DNA of 6,837 nucleotides from Pyrinomonadaceae bacterium (GCA_013695245.1 JACDAW010000189.1:1-6837); one strand, 5' to 3'; counted from the stretch's first letter, positions 1 through 6,393 are shown. The notes: a model not told the origin generated them from the sequence alone. Translations and numbers: made by a program.

Positions 1-701
1 ATACTTATCCGGCATCCGACATCAACAGCACCGCAACCGACATGGCGTGTTTTATGATGGCGAATTTAGCGGGCGGGGCGCTGGATGGAAAACGTATTTT
101 GAGCGAACGCGCCGCACGCGAGATGCAGCGCACTCATTTCAGGAATCACCCGCGCGTGCCCGGTTGGGCTTATGGTTTTTACGAGGGCGAACAAAACAAT
201 CTGCGGTTCGTCGAACACGGCGGCAGTATGGACGACGGCTATTCGGCTTTGATGACTCTTGTGCCGGAGAAGAATCTGGGTTTGTTCATCGCTTGCAACA
301 CAGAGACTGGCGGGTTCGGTTTAGCAGGAGCAGTGAAAAACGCGCTTCTCAATCGGTATTTTCCCGCCCGCGCAAAGTCGAAAACCGGCGAACAAACAAT
401 TAAACAATCACCCGCTGCTTTAGAAAGATTCGCCGGTACATATCGTCCATATATTTACTGTCATTCTTGCGCGGCGGATTCCGGCGCTTACGTTCCCGAA
501 CCTTTTGAAGTCAAGGTCAATGATGATGGAATGCTCTCTTTCCAAGATGAGCGGTGGCGGCAAATTGAACCGCTGCTTTTTCAGTTTGCAACTGGAGAGC
601 GCGCCGGACAAGCGCTGCTCGCGTTCCGGGAAAGTTCTGATGGGAAAATCACATACATGTTTCAAGATGCCTATCGAACGTATGAAAAGGTTTCGCATTG
701 A
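1..701 (+). CDS. Serine beta-lactamase-family hydrolase, C-terminal part (5' end outside window)
   Basis: The frame is open from the window edge (first full codon at 3) to TGA 699-701, so the N-terminus, with the expected SxxK nucleophile motif and YxN, is missing. The visible part starts with YPASDINSTATDMACFMMANL, which matches the stretch in class C beta-lactamase/penicillin-binding-protein-like hydrolases (Pfam Beta-lactamase) where an S/A-xxDMAxF helix follows the active-site domain. HGGSMDDGYSA (about 217-249) sits where this family carries its HxG (KTG-equivalent) motif, followed by the usual strand VPEKNLGLFIACNTE. After about 360 a separate C-terminal beta-rich domain follows (starting RFAGTYRPY), like the lipocalin-like tail in many of these proteins. 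That tail contains an unusual CHSC pair. The substrate cannot be told; such proteins are usually exported esterases or peptidases rather than antibiotic-resistance enzymes. The next gene starts 29 bp downstream, so cotranscription is likely. Confident in family, not in function. Confidence 0.8.
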   Translation, partial: TYPASDINSTATDMACFMMANLAGGALDGKRILSERAAREMQRTHFRNHPRVPGWAYGFYEGEQNNLRFVEHGGSMDDGYSALMTLVPEKNLGLFIACNTETGGFGLAGAVKNALLNRYFPARAKSKTGEQTIKQSPAALERFAGTYRPYIYCHSCAADSGAYVPEPFEVKVNDDGMLSFQDERWRQIEPLLFQFATGERAGQALLAFRESSDGKITYMFQDAYRTYEKVSH

Positions 702-715
702 ATCTTTTGATGAAT

Positions 716-723
716 AGGAAGGA
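716..723 (+). promoter_or_regulatory. Shine-Dalgarno site deciding the start at 731
   Basis: AGGAAGGA lies 7 bp before ATG 731. It favours this start over the in-frame TTG at 698, which would overlap the upstream stop and put a charged stretch before the signal peptide. Confidence 0.75.
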
Positions 724-730
724 AATTATC

Positions 731-1186
731 ATGAGGAAATCAGCTTTCGTTTTAGTCGCTATTCTGACTTTATGTGCGTGGGAAGTCCGCTCTCAAACGA
801 TTACGGCTTCCGCCGCCGACCAAGCGGCGATCAAACAAACGGCTCTCGATTACATCGAAGGTTGGTATGAAGGAAACGCCGAGCGGATGGAGCGCGCGCT
901 GCATCCTGAACTGGCAAAGCGAATTGCGCGAACAAACCCGCAGGGGCAAAGCCGTCTCGACCAAATGAGCGCGATGAGCCTTGTGCAGGGAACACGCAGG
1001 GGCGGCGGCAGGGCTACACCGCGCGAGCGGCAACAAAAGGATGTGACGATCCTCGACCTTTATGAGAACGCCGCCAGCGTGAAGATCGTCGCTTCCGATT
1101 GGATCGACTTCTTGCACATGGCAAAGTTCAACGGGAGATGGGTGATCGTCAATGTGCTGTGGCAACTAAAGCCAGACAAGAAGTAG
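731..1186 (+). CDS. Secreted NTF2-fold protein, putative lumazine-binding family
   Basis: 151 residues from ATG 731. Residues 1-21 form a signal peptide (MRK, hydrophobic core, likely cleavage after VRS before Q22). There is no lipobox, since Cys15 is preceded by Leu. The mature part starts with a helix typical of the 'putative lumazine-binding' NTF2-like family (Lumazine_bd_2): AIKQTALDYIEGWYEG, then MERALHPELAKR (about 33-64). It ends with the family's beta sheet: VTILDLYENAASVKI, then DWIDFLHMAKFNGRWVIVNVLW (about 105-144). Length is normal for the family. The glycine- and arginine-rich stretch at about 89-100 looks like a surface loop. The biochemical role of this family is poorly established despite the name; such proteins are common in soil bacteria and are presumed to bind a small ligand in the periplasm or outside. 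It probably shares a transcript with the hydrolase just upstream. Confidence 0.8.
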   Translation: MRKSAFVLVAILTLCAWEVRSQTITASAADQAAIKQTALDYIEGWYEGNAERMERALHPELAKRIARTNPQGQSRLDQMSAMSLVQGTRRGGGRATPRERQQKDVTILDLYENAASVKIVASDWIDFLHMAKFNGRWVIVNVLWQLKPDKK

Positions 1187-1257
1187 ATGAGCGGTAATTT
1201 AATAAGCCTTATAAATGCGAATATGACATTCTAGTTTAACCGCGCATTCGAGAAAGT

Positions 1258-1266
1258 AAGAGAGGA
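1258..1266 (+). promoter_or_regulatory. Shine-Dalgarno site for the gene at 1274
   Basis: AAGAGAGGA lies 7 bp before ATG 1274 and supports that start, which is also the one that gives an intact signal peptide. Confidence 0.7.
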
Positions 1267-1273
1267 CCAAGCT

Positions 1274-1795
1274 ATGAAGTTCGTTATACAGGCGATGGTA
1301 ATTGCCGCATTTGTTTTTTTAACTTGTCCGTCAACTGCTGCACAGACTTCTAACATGACGGAAAGCCAACTCATCTTGGAACAAGGCGTTGCGCCGCATA
1401 AGGGTTTGGATGAGATTTACCGCCGCTTCAGCGAAGGCTACAAGAAACTTGATGCCGCATCGGTTGCCGGACTTTACTCCGAAACGGCTGCGTATCTCGC
1501 GCCCGGCAACAACATTCAAACAGGCAGGCAGAAGATTCTGGAGAATTTTTCCGGCTTCTTCGATTCGATAAAACAACGAAACGGACGCGCGGATATTTCT
1601 TTCCGCATCGTGCAACGACAAGTTGATAAAAACCTTGCTTATGACGTTGGAATTTACACGCTGACTACGTTCAACGAAAAAGGCGAAGCGCGCCAAAGCA
1701 GCGGAAAATTTGTCGTCGTTGCGACACGTGATAAAAGCGGTGTTTGGCGTTTTCAAGTGGACGGCTATAGTGACTTGCCAAGAGAACCGAAATGA
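1274..1795 (+). CDS. Secreted NTF2-fold protein, DUF4440/SgcJ-like
   Basis: 173 residues. Residues 1-23 form a signal peptide (hydrophobic core VIAAFVFLT, likely cleavage after TAA before Q24). The mature protein has the layout of DUF4440/SgcJ-type NTF2-like domains: a helix EIYRRFSEGYKKLDAASVAGLYSETAAYLAPG (positions about 48-78), the G-x-x-x-I helix GRQKILENFSGFF (84-96), then alternating strands ISFRIVQRQV, LAYDVGIYTLTT, SSGKFVVVATRDKSGVWRF (109-160). The D-A-x-x-VAGLYSE-x-A stretch is the typical signature. Members range from small-molecule binders to enzymes of unknown substrate; no catalytic set can be assigned here. It lies 87 bp after the lumazine-binding-like gene, so it may be in the same transcript or have its own promoter. 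ATG at 1792 overlaps the stop but opens only 14 codons. Confidence 0.75.
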   Translation: MKFVIQAMVIAAFVFLTCPSTAAQTSNMTESQLILEQGVAPHKGLDEIYRRFSEGYKKLDAASVAGLYSETAAYLAPGNNIQTGRQKILENFSGFFDSIKQRNGRADISFRIVQRQVDKNLAYDVGIYTLTTFNEKGEARQSSGKFVVVATRDKSGVWRFQVDGYSDLPREPK

Positions 1796-2172
1796 AATTG
1801 CGGTTCGAGGGTTCGACAGCTTTACAGGATGAATAGGAAGCAGTGTGCTACTTACGCATTGGACTGTGAGCGATACATTCCCGGTGAGGACAATACAAAT
1901 GATTAATCCCTAGTTGTGGATTTATAAAAACATTGTGTAAACACCATTCATCTGCTATGTTTATCGTAGCTTAATCGTTTCCTTGCCTACTGCGGAACGA
2001 TATGAATCCCACCGAAACACCTATCTTTGACGTTTTATGATTATCACTGCCGGAAGATTATGATTCCGTGTCAGGCATTAGCACGATTAGAGATTGTTGG
2101 AAAAGCGCGGGCGCGAAGAGCGATCAAACAAGCCGCTCGCGGCGGCGCATTTTTATGTTAGGCTTATAGACG
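1796..2172. other. Intergenic region before pilS
   Basis: 377 bp with no convincing gene on either strand. It contains a candidate promoter (1933-1961) and GC-rich self-complementary sequence just before pilS: GAGCG 2118-2122 can pair with CGCTC 2134-2138, or GCCG 2132-2135 with CGGC 2140-2143, followed by a T run. This could be a weak terminator or leader structure. From ATG 2002 the pilS frame reads MNPTETPIFDVL, then a stop, then about 40 open codons to TAG 2167, two codons before the pilS start. I see no homology in that stretch. Confidence 0.6.
1933..1961 (+). promoter_or_regulatory. Candidate sigma-70 promoter for pilS
   Basis: TTGTGT (1933-1938), a 17-bp spacer, then TATGTT (1956-1961) preceded by TG in extended -10 position (TGCTATGTT). 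The -35 match is weak and the -10 is fair. It would leave a leader of about 200 nt before pilS. It is the best candidate I see in the gap, chosen by eye. Confidence 0.35.
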
Positions 2173-3897
2173 GTGAACGGAAGCGACGAAAAATTCCCGC
2201 GCCGTGAAGCGAACTCTAGCAGCCTTCAATGGCTAATCGCTGGACGTTGTGGCGCGGCGTTGCTGCTATTTCTGGCCGGCACCCTACTTTCTTACAAAAG
2301 CTTCGACGGCTTTGAGCGTCAATTGATGCGCGGCACGTTCTCGATTGTGTTCGCCGTCTTCGCGCTCTCGGTTGTCTACCTCCTCTGGGTGCATCTACTT
2401 CCTTCGCAGACGCGCTGGCAGGCGGGCGTGCAAGCGTTCGTTGATGTTCTGCTTGTTACGTGGCTTGTGCGGGCGACGGGCGATCTGGCTTCGCCCTACG
2501 CGCCTCTCTACATCGTCATCATCACAATCACAGGCATCTTTCTCGGCTCGCGTGGCGCGCTCGTGGCGTCTGTCGGCTGCGCGGCCTGCTATACGTTTAT
2601 GATGATCGTCGTCGTGCTCGCACTTCCCCCGAACGGAGCAGGCGAATTAGGCGCGCCGCCAATTGGGAAATTTATTGAGACAATCGGCTTTAATGACGCC
2701 GCGTTTCTGATTGTCGGGCTGCTCGCCGCGCGCCTCGCCATGCGACAGTCGCGCTCCGACGTAGAATTGATCGAAGCGACTCACGCGCTCACTAACCTGC
2801 GCGCGTTACACGAACGCATCGTCGAATCAATTCGCTCTGGACTCGTCACGATTGATCTACAGGGACGCATCTACACGTTTAACGCAGCGGCCGAAGAGAT
2901 CACGGGCTACAGGGCCGCCGACATGCGCGGACAGCACATTTCGATTCTTCTCGGCCCCGTCACGGATAAGATCGAACGCGCCATCAGCGACCCCACCGAT
3001 GCGCGCACTAGCGCGCGCTATGAAGCCGATTGTTTGACGGCCGATGGACTGCGCATCCGCCTCGGCTTCGGCATCGCGCCGCTCTTCGACGAAAGCGGGA
3101 AGACGACCGGACTTGTGATCACCTTCCAAGATTTAACGCAGGTACGCGCGCTTGAAGACGCTTCGCGCCGTCAAGATCGGCTTGCAGCCGTCGGGCGCGT
3201 GGCGGCTGGCATCGCCCACGAAATTCGCAACCCGCTCGCTTCGATGCGTGGTTCGATACAAGTACTGCAATCTGAGATGCACGAGCGTCCGGCTCAAGCC
3301 GAATTGATGGAGATTATCTTACGCGAATCGGATCGGCTGAATCACATCATCACCGATTTTTTAACTTACGCCCGCCCGCCCGCGCGCACGCTTACGGAAG
3401 TGGACGTGCGCGAACCGCTCCGGGAAACTTTCACACTGCTTCGCCACAGCCCCGAACTGCGCGATGGGCACACGCTTGACGAGAAATTACCGGAGCGACC
3501 GGTCGTCGCGCTCGTTGACGCGGCCGGACTCCGGCAGGTCTTCTGGAATCTTTCGCGTAATGCCCTACACGCGATGCCTAAAGGCGGACGCTTGCTCGCC
3601 GAAGTCGAACGCGCGGAGCAGGAACGCGTGCGCATCACATTTACCGATACGGGCGACGGCATGACGCCCGAACAAGTCGAGCGACTCTTCGAGCCATTCT
3701 CTTCTTCAACGAACGGTGGTACCGGACTCGGACTCTCGATTGTTTATCAGATCATCCGCGATCATAATGGTACAATCAACGTCCGCAGCCGTGAAGGACA
3801 CGGCACGACGATCACGATTGAAATTCCCGGAAGAAGCCAGGAGTCAGAAGTCAGAATGGAGAATAACGCACTGGCTAAGACTTTCCGTGACTTATAA
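2173..3897 (+). CDS. pilS: PilS-type membrane sensor histidine kinase
   Basis: 574 residues. Sensor kinase expected to phosphorylate the NtrC-type regulator PilR and so control pilin transcription. Residues about 20-190 contain six hydrophobic segments (near 21-41, 53-77, 84-103, 110-125, 128-152, 174-190), the typical PilS membrane domain. A PAS domain follows (about 213-325, with VTIDLQGRIYTFNAAAEEITGY). The HisKA H-box is AAGIAHEIRNPLASMRGS with His349 as phosphoacceptor. The HATPase_c domain has the N box NLSRNALHAM (459-468), G1 DTGDGM (492-497), FEPF (506-509) and G2 GTGLGLS (516-522), so all catalytic motifs are intact. The start is GTG 2173: an in-frame TAG at 2167 rules out any longer form, and the ribosome site is weak (TTAGG at 2158-2162). 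The last 21 residues, after IEIPG, are not kinase domain; they are read from a heptamer repeat and sequence beyond it, so the native C-terminus appears altered. The cognate regulator is about 1 kb downstream instead of adjacent. Confidence 0.93.
   Translation: MNGSDEKFPRREANSSSLQWLIAGRCGAALLLFLAGTLLSYKSFDGFERQLMRGTFSIVFAVFALSVVYLLWVHLLPSQTRWQAGVQAFVDVLLVTWLVRATGDLASPYAPLYIVIITITGIFLGSRGALVASVGCAACYTFMMIVVVLALPPNGAGELGAPPIGKFIETIGFNDAAFLIVGLLAARLAMRQSRSDVELIEATHALTNLRALHERIVESIRSGLVTIDLQGRIYTFNAAAEEITGYRAADMRGQHISILLGPVTDKIERAISDPTDARTSARYEADCLTADGLRIRLGFGIAPLFDESGKTTGLVITFQDLTQVRALEDASRRQDRLAAVGRVAAGIAHEIRNPLASMRGSIQVLQSEMHERPAQAELMEIILRESDRLNHIITDFLTYARPPARTLTEVDVREPLRETFTLLRHSPELRDGHTLDEKLPERPVVALVDAAGLRQVFWNLSRNALHAMPKGGRLLAEVERAEQERVRITFTDTGDGMTPEQVERLFEPFSSSTNGGTGLGLSIVYQIIRDHNGTINVRSREGHGTTITIEIPGRSQESEVRMENNALAKTFRDL
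3838..3860 (+). repeat. Heptamer repeat, left copy (inside pilS 3' end)
   Basis: Three 7-bp units: GGAGTCA (3840-3846), GAAGTCA (3847-3853) and the degenerate GAATGGA (3854-3860). Bases 3838-3854 are the exact reverse complement of 4891-4907. Short tandem heptamers of this kind are known in several bacterial groups, notably cyanobacteria. Here the repeat is read in frame as SQESEVRMEN. Confidence 0.85.
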
Positions 3898-3940
3898 CGG
3901 CCATGACCAAAGGCAAAGCGCATTTTCCTAACATTCAAAC

Positions 3941-3969
3941 TTACACAATATCTATTAAGTAGGTTTGAT
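3941..3969 (+). promoter_or_regulatory. Weak candidate promoter before the two-TM gene
   Basis: TTACAC (3941-3946), a 17-bp spacer and TTTGAT (3964-3969). Spacing is ideal but both hexamers are imperfect. In AT-rich sequence such matches arise easily by chance. Confidence 0.2.
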
Positions 3970-4007
3970 AAAACGACGGACGAGAGGGTGAAATAATATA
4001 AATTTTA

Positions 4008-4592
4008 ATGGTTGCAAAGTTTCATAGAAAGATAATGAATACCATTGCATCGCTGATAATTTTGATTGCCGTTGTTCAATCGGTTCTGGTTGTCATCTCC
4101 TTAGTCGGGTGGTGGCGCGGCGTAGATAACGTCGCGTTTCCCGGACTTGGATTAATCGTTGCAACTCCCGCAATCATCGTTTTATTTTTGATTCTGAACG
4201 TCATATTTGTTATTGCCGCCGCTTTTATCAAACCACCAAAAGACTCTGTCAGCGAAACAAGAGCAGAGCAGGATTTTGAATACCCAAACGATATTTTCAG
4301 TGGCTGCGGTAACGGAACGCTTACATTATCGTTAGCTAAAAATCCTGACGATTATGATGCGAAAACAGACCGTTGGCTTTATGTTTGTATCAACGATGAT
4401 GATTTAGAAGCCATTTCTTTGATGATTTTTGAGGTAGAGACGGGAAAACCTTATATCGACGCAGAACATATTCTTAAGAAAAGAAATGATGACCGAGAAC
4501 TATTCCGAAGGTTGTTTCCTGCATATCCAATGCTCGGTAGGATTAACTACATTTTCGAAGACATGGTTTTTACACCTGAGGAAGTTGGATAA
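4008..4592 (+). CDS. Hypothetical protein with two N-terminal membrane helices
   Basis: 194 residues that I do not recognise. Two hydrophobic segments (about 12-34 and 47-73) form a helical hairpin joined by a short loop containing GWWRG. A soluble, acidic, mixed-charge domain of about 120 residues follows (DDYDAKTDRWLYVCINDDD at 114-132, then ISLMIFEVETGKPYIDAEHIL). Two cysteines (100 and 127) lie in the soluble part. By positive charges the N-terminus (KFHRK) is probably cytoplasmic, placing the soluble domain in the cytoplasm too. The start is uncertain: ATG 4008 has its best purine-rich site (GAGAGGG, 3982-3988) too far upstream, and ATG 4035 (MNTIASL) is possible. An in-frame stop at 3999 excludes a longer form. 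Its base composition is clearly AT-richer than pilS and pilR, and it interrupts that pair, which suggests later arrival. A role in pilus control is not indicated by anything in its sequence. Confidence 0.6.
   Translation: MVAKFHRKIMNTIASLIILIAVVQSVLVVISLVGWWRGVDNVAFPGLGLIVATPAIIVLFLILNVIFVIAAAFIKPPKDSVSETRAEQDFEYPNDIFSGCGNGTLTLSLAKNPDDYDAKTDRWLYVCINDDDLEAISLMIFEVETGKPYIDAEHILKKRNDDRELFRRLFPAYPMLGRINYIFEDMVFTPEEVG
4577..4584 (+). promoter_or_regulatory. Possible Shine-Dalgarno site for a small ORF at 4593
   Basis: TGAGGAAG inside the end of the two-TM gene lies 8 bp before TTG 4593, which directly follows the TAA stop. It is the main reason to consider the small downstream ORF as translated. 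Confidence 0.35.
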
Positions 4593-4724
4593 TTGCGCAA
4601 AGAATGTTTGAAGTTGCAATCTACAAAACATAATTCGGCGGCTGACTTAGCTTTCCGTAAATTGATTTACGCCTGTAATGAAGCGTTGAAGGATAATTTT
4701 TATTTAGAGTTTTCTAGTGACTGA
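4593..4724 (+). CDS. Possible small ORF or in-frame remnant after the two-TM gene
   Basis: 43 codons from TTG 4593 to TGA 4722-4724, in the same frame as the preceding gene and starting immediately after its TAA. The product would begin LRKECLKLQS and contain ADLAFRKLIYACNEALKDN, a plausible amphipathic helix. Two readings are open: a small protein translated by stop-start coupling using TGAGGAAG at 4577-4584, or the former C-terminus of a protein of about 238 residues now cut by a nonsense codon. I do not recognise it. Confidence 0.3.
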   Translation: MRKECLKLQSTKHNSAADLAFRKLIYACNEALKDNFYLEFSSD

Positions 4725-4726
4725 CT

Positions 4727-4894
4727 ATGAAAGCATTTGCACGTGGAGTGGCTGTGAAGATTCCTGCCGCTAGTAACTCGATCTGGGCGCGCGATCTTCA
4801 GTACGGTGACATACACGAATCTATGTCTCAACTAGAAAAAGTCAATAGATTACTCGAACGCTACACGACAGCTATCCTTCATTCTGACTCCTGA
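4727..4894 (+). pseudogene. Remnant of a four-helix-bundle (23S rRNA IVS-type) protein gene
   Basis: A 55-codon ORF from ATG 4727 to TGA 4892-4894. RGVAVKIPAASNSI resembles the helix-2 signature of the four-helix-bundle/S23 family (RRAAVSIPANIAEG-like). WARDLQYGDIHESMSQLEKVNRLL resembles its last helix pair (ARDLGYLS...LEEVRRML-like). In intact members, about 120 residues, these blocks are separated by roughly 40-50 residues that are absent here, and the N-terminal helix is also missing. This would be an internally deleted, 5'-truncated copy. The frame ends inside the heptamer repeat (last residues HSDS). The family includes proteins encoded by intervening sequences inside 23S rRNA genes; no rRNA is seen here. 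The assignment is from remembered family patterns and is moderate at best. If wrong, this is an unrecognised short ORF without a clear ribosome site. Confidence 0.4.
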
Positions 4895-4913
4895 CTTCTG
4901 ACTCCTGACTTCT
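4882..4913 (-). repeat. Heptamer repeat, right copy (just before pilR)
   Basis: On the plus strand TTCTGAC and TCCTGAC alternate: 4882-4888, 4889-4895, 4896-4902, 4903-4909, then a partial TTCT to 4913. These are the reverse complements of the GAAGTCA and GGAGTCA units at the end of pilS. Bases 4891-4907 form a perfect 17-bp inverted repeat with 3838-3854. Confidence 0.9.
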
Positions 4914-4918
4914 ACGTT

Positions 4919-6328
4919 ATGGCTAATCTTCTTATTGTTGATGACGAACCAAGTATGAGACAGCTTTTAACGCTTGTCTTCAGCCGCGCGAATCATAAAG
5001 TGCGTGCGGCGGAGAACGGGCGGCACGCATTGGAACTTTTGCGTAAAGAGAAAGCTGACCTGATCATCTCAGATGTGAAGATGCCGGATATGGGCGGCAT
5101 CGAACTGCTGCGCGCGGCGCGAGAACTACTGCCCGATGTCGCCGTAGTGATGATGACGGCTTTTGCGACCGTGGACACGGCGCGCGAAGCTTTCAAGCTC
5201 GGCGCGGATGATTTCATTCAGAAGCCGTTCGACATTGAAGAGTTGAAGTTGATCATTGAGAAGGCGCTCGAACGCTTACGGCTCGTCGAAGAGAATCGCG
5301 CGTTTAAGCTTGCGCAGCGCGAGCGCGGGCAACTCGATCAGATCATCGGGCGTTCGCCGAAGATGCAAGCCGTCTATCAAATGATCGAGACGGTCGCGGA
5401 AGTTCCTTCAACCGTTTTGATCACGGGCGAATCGGGCACGGGCAAAGAACTCGTCGCGCGCGCGATTCACAATCTCAGTCCTCGCACCGATCAACCATTT
5501 ATTTCGATCAACTGCGGCGCGTTTACCGAAACGCTTCTTGAATCGGAACTCTTCGGCTACGTGCGCGGCGCGTTTACGGGCGCAACCGCGAACCGTAAGG
5601 GCTTGTTTGAGGCGGCGAGCAAGGGCACGATCTTTCTCGATGAGATCGGCGAGATGTCAACGGCGATGCAGGTGAAACTGTTGCGCGTGTTGCAGGAGCG
5701 CAAAGTCCGACCCGTCGGCGCGCACGAAGAGATGGAAGTGGATGCGCGCGTGATCGCCGCGACCAACCGCGATCTGACCGCGATGGTTAAATCGGGTGCG
5801 TTCCGCGAAGACCTTTACTATCGCATTTCGGTGATCCCGATTGAACTTCCGCCGCTCCGGGAAAAGACGGAGGACATCGCTAATCTTGCCGAACACTTTG
5901 TGCAGAAATTCAGCCGTCAAACCAATCGCAGCTTACGCATCTCCGAGCGCGCCGTCGAGTTATTGGAACGTTACTCGTGGCCGGGCAACGTGCGCGAACT
6001 CGAACACACGATGGAGCGTGCCGTCGCGCTCGAACGCTCCGAAGAGATTCAACCTGAACGATTGCCGGAGCACGTCACGAACTACAATCCGGCGCACATT
6101 CAATCGGACTTCGGACTTCCCGAAGAAGGCTTCAACCTCGTCGCGCATCTCGATCAGCTTGAGAAAACTTACCTCGTCGAAGCCCTCCGCCGCACGGATG
6201 GCAACCAGACGCGCGCCGCCGAAGTTTTGCATCTTTCGGTGCGCTCGCTCCGCCACCTGCTCGACAAACACGGCATCCGAAATTTAACCGCGCAGATGCG
6301 TGAATCCTCCGCCCGCAGCGGCGGTTAA
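4919..6328 (+). CDS. pilR: PilR-type sigma-54-dependent response regulator
   Basis: 469 residues, the usual NtrC/PilR length, with three domains. Receiver domain at about 1-120: acidic pocket D8/D9, phosphoacceptor D52 (IISDVKMPDMGG), T80 and K102 (QKPF). AAA+ domain at about 140-375: Walker A GESGTGKE (170-177), sigma-54 contact loop GAFTGA (217-222), Walker B GTIFLDE (236-242), arginine finger region FREDLYYR (295-302), and WPGNVRELEH (354-363). Fis-type helix-turn-helix at about 426-453 (GNQTRAAEVLHLSVRSLRHLL). All key residues are present, so it should be an active activator of sigma-54 RNA polymerase, partnered with PilS. A sigma-54 promoter and a pilin gene follow at once, supporting the pilin as target. 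ATG 4919 fits the domain start exactly (MANLLIVDDE). No Shine-Dalgarno sequence precedes it, because the heptamer repeat ends 5 bp upstream. Its own promoter was not identified; it may depend on transcription from pilS or the inserted genes. Confidence 0.95.
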   Translation: MANLLIVDDEPSMRQLLTLVFSRANHKVRAAENGRHALELLRKEKADLIISDVKMPDMGGIELLRAARELLPDVAVVMMTAFATVDTAREAFKLGADDFIQKPFDIEELKLIIEKALERLRLVEENRAFKLAQRERGQLDQIIGRSPKMQAVYQMIETVAEVPSTVLITGESGTGKELVARAIHNLSPRTDQPFISINCGAFTETLLESELFGYVRGAFTGATANRKGLFEAASKGTIFLDEIGEMSTAMQVKLLRVLQERKVRPVGAHEEMEVDARVIAATNRDLTAMVKSGAFREDLYYRISVIPIELPPLREKTEDIANLAEHFVQKFSRQTNRSLRISERAVELLERYSWPGNVRELEHTMERAVALERSEEIQPERLPEHVTNYNPAHIQSDFGLPEEGFNLVAHLDQLEKTYLVEALRRTDGNQTRAAEVLHLSVRSLRHLLDKHGIRNLTAQMRESSARSGG

Positions 6329-6361
6329 AAAACGCGCCGTTCGCCACGATTTTCAAATTCG

Positions 6362-6377
6362 CGGCACATGTCTTGCC
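6362..6377 (+). promoter_or_regulatory. Sigma-54 (-24/-12) promoter of the pilin gene
   Basis: CGGCACATGTCTTGCC fits the sigma-54 consensus TGGCAC-N5-TTGC. The invariant GG (6363-6364) and GC (6375-6376) are exactly 10 bp apart; only the first T and one inner base deviate. It would start transcription near 6388, about 54 nt before the pilin ATG at 6442. Its place between pilR and a pilin is the classic arrangement for PilR-activated pilin promoters. Confidence 0.8.
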
Positions 6378-6393
6378 TAAATTGGGTTGGTTT

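Noticed and set aside
770..1165. Minus-strand open frame of about 130 codons opposite the lumazine-binding-like gene
   Set aside because: It lies wholly opposite a well-supported gene with signal peptide and family motifs; its composition is that of an antisense shadow.
1844..1911. Short frame from GTG after AGGAAG downstream of the DUF4440 gene
   Set aside because: About 22 codons, the ribosome site is too close to the start, and the peptide has no recognisable character.
2002..2169. Open frame MNPTETPIFDVL, stop, about 40 codons, stop, in frame with pilS
   Set aside because: It has two internal stops, no recognisable similarity and unconvincing composition. The frame agreement with pilS is likely chance.
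3366..3662. Minus-strand open frame opposite the kinase domain of pilS
   Set aside because: Ser/Arg-rich translation typical of the complement of a GC-rich gene; no ribosome site or homology.
6319..6350. Possible rho-independent terminator after pilR (CGGCG pairing with CGCCG over an A-rich loop)
   Set aside because: The stem is short, overlaps the stop codon, and the T-run is separated from it by several bases. It would also sit just before the sigma-54 promoter, where no strong need for it is shown.
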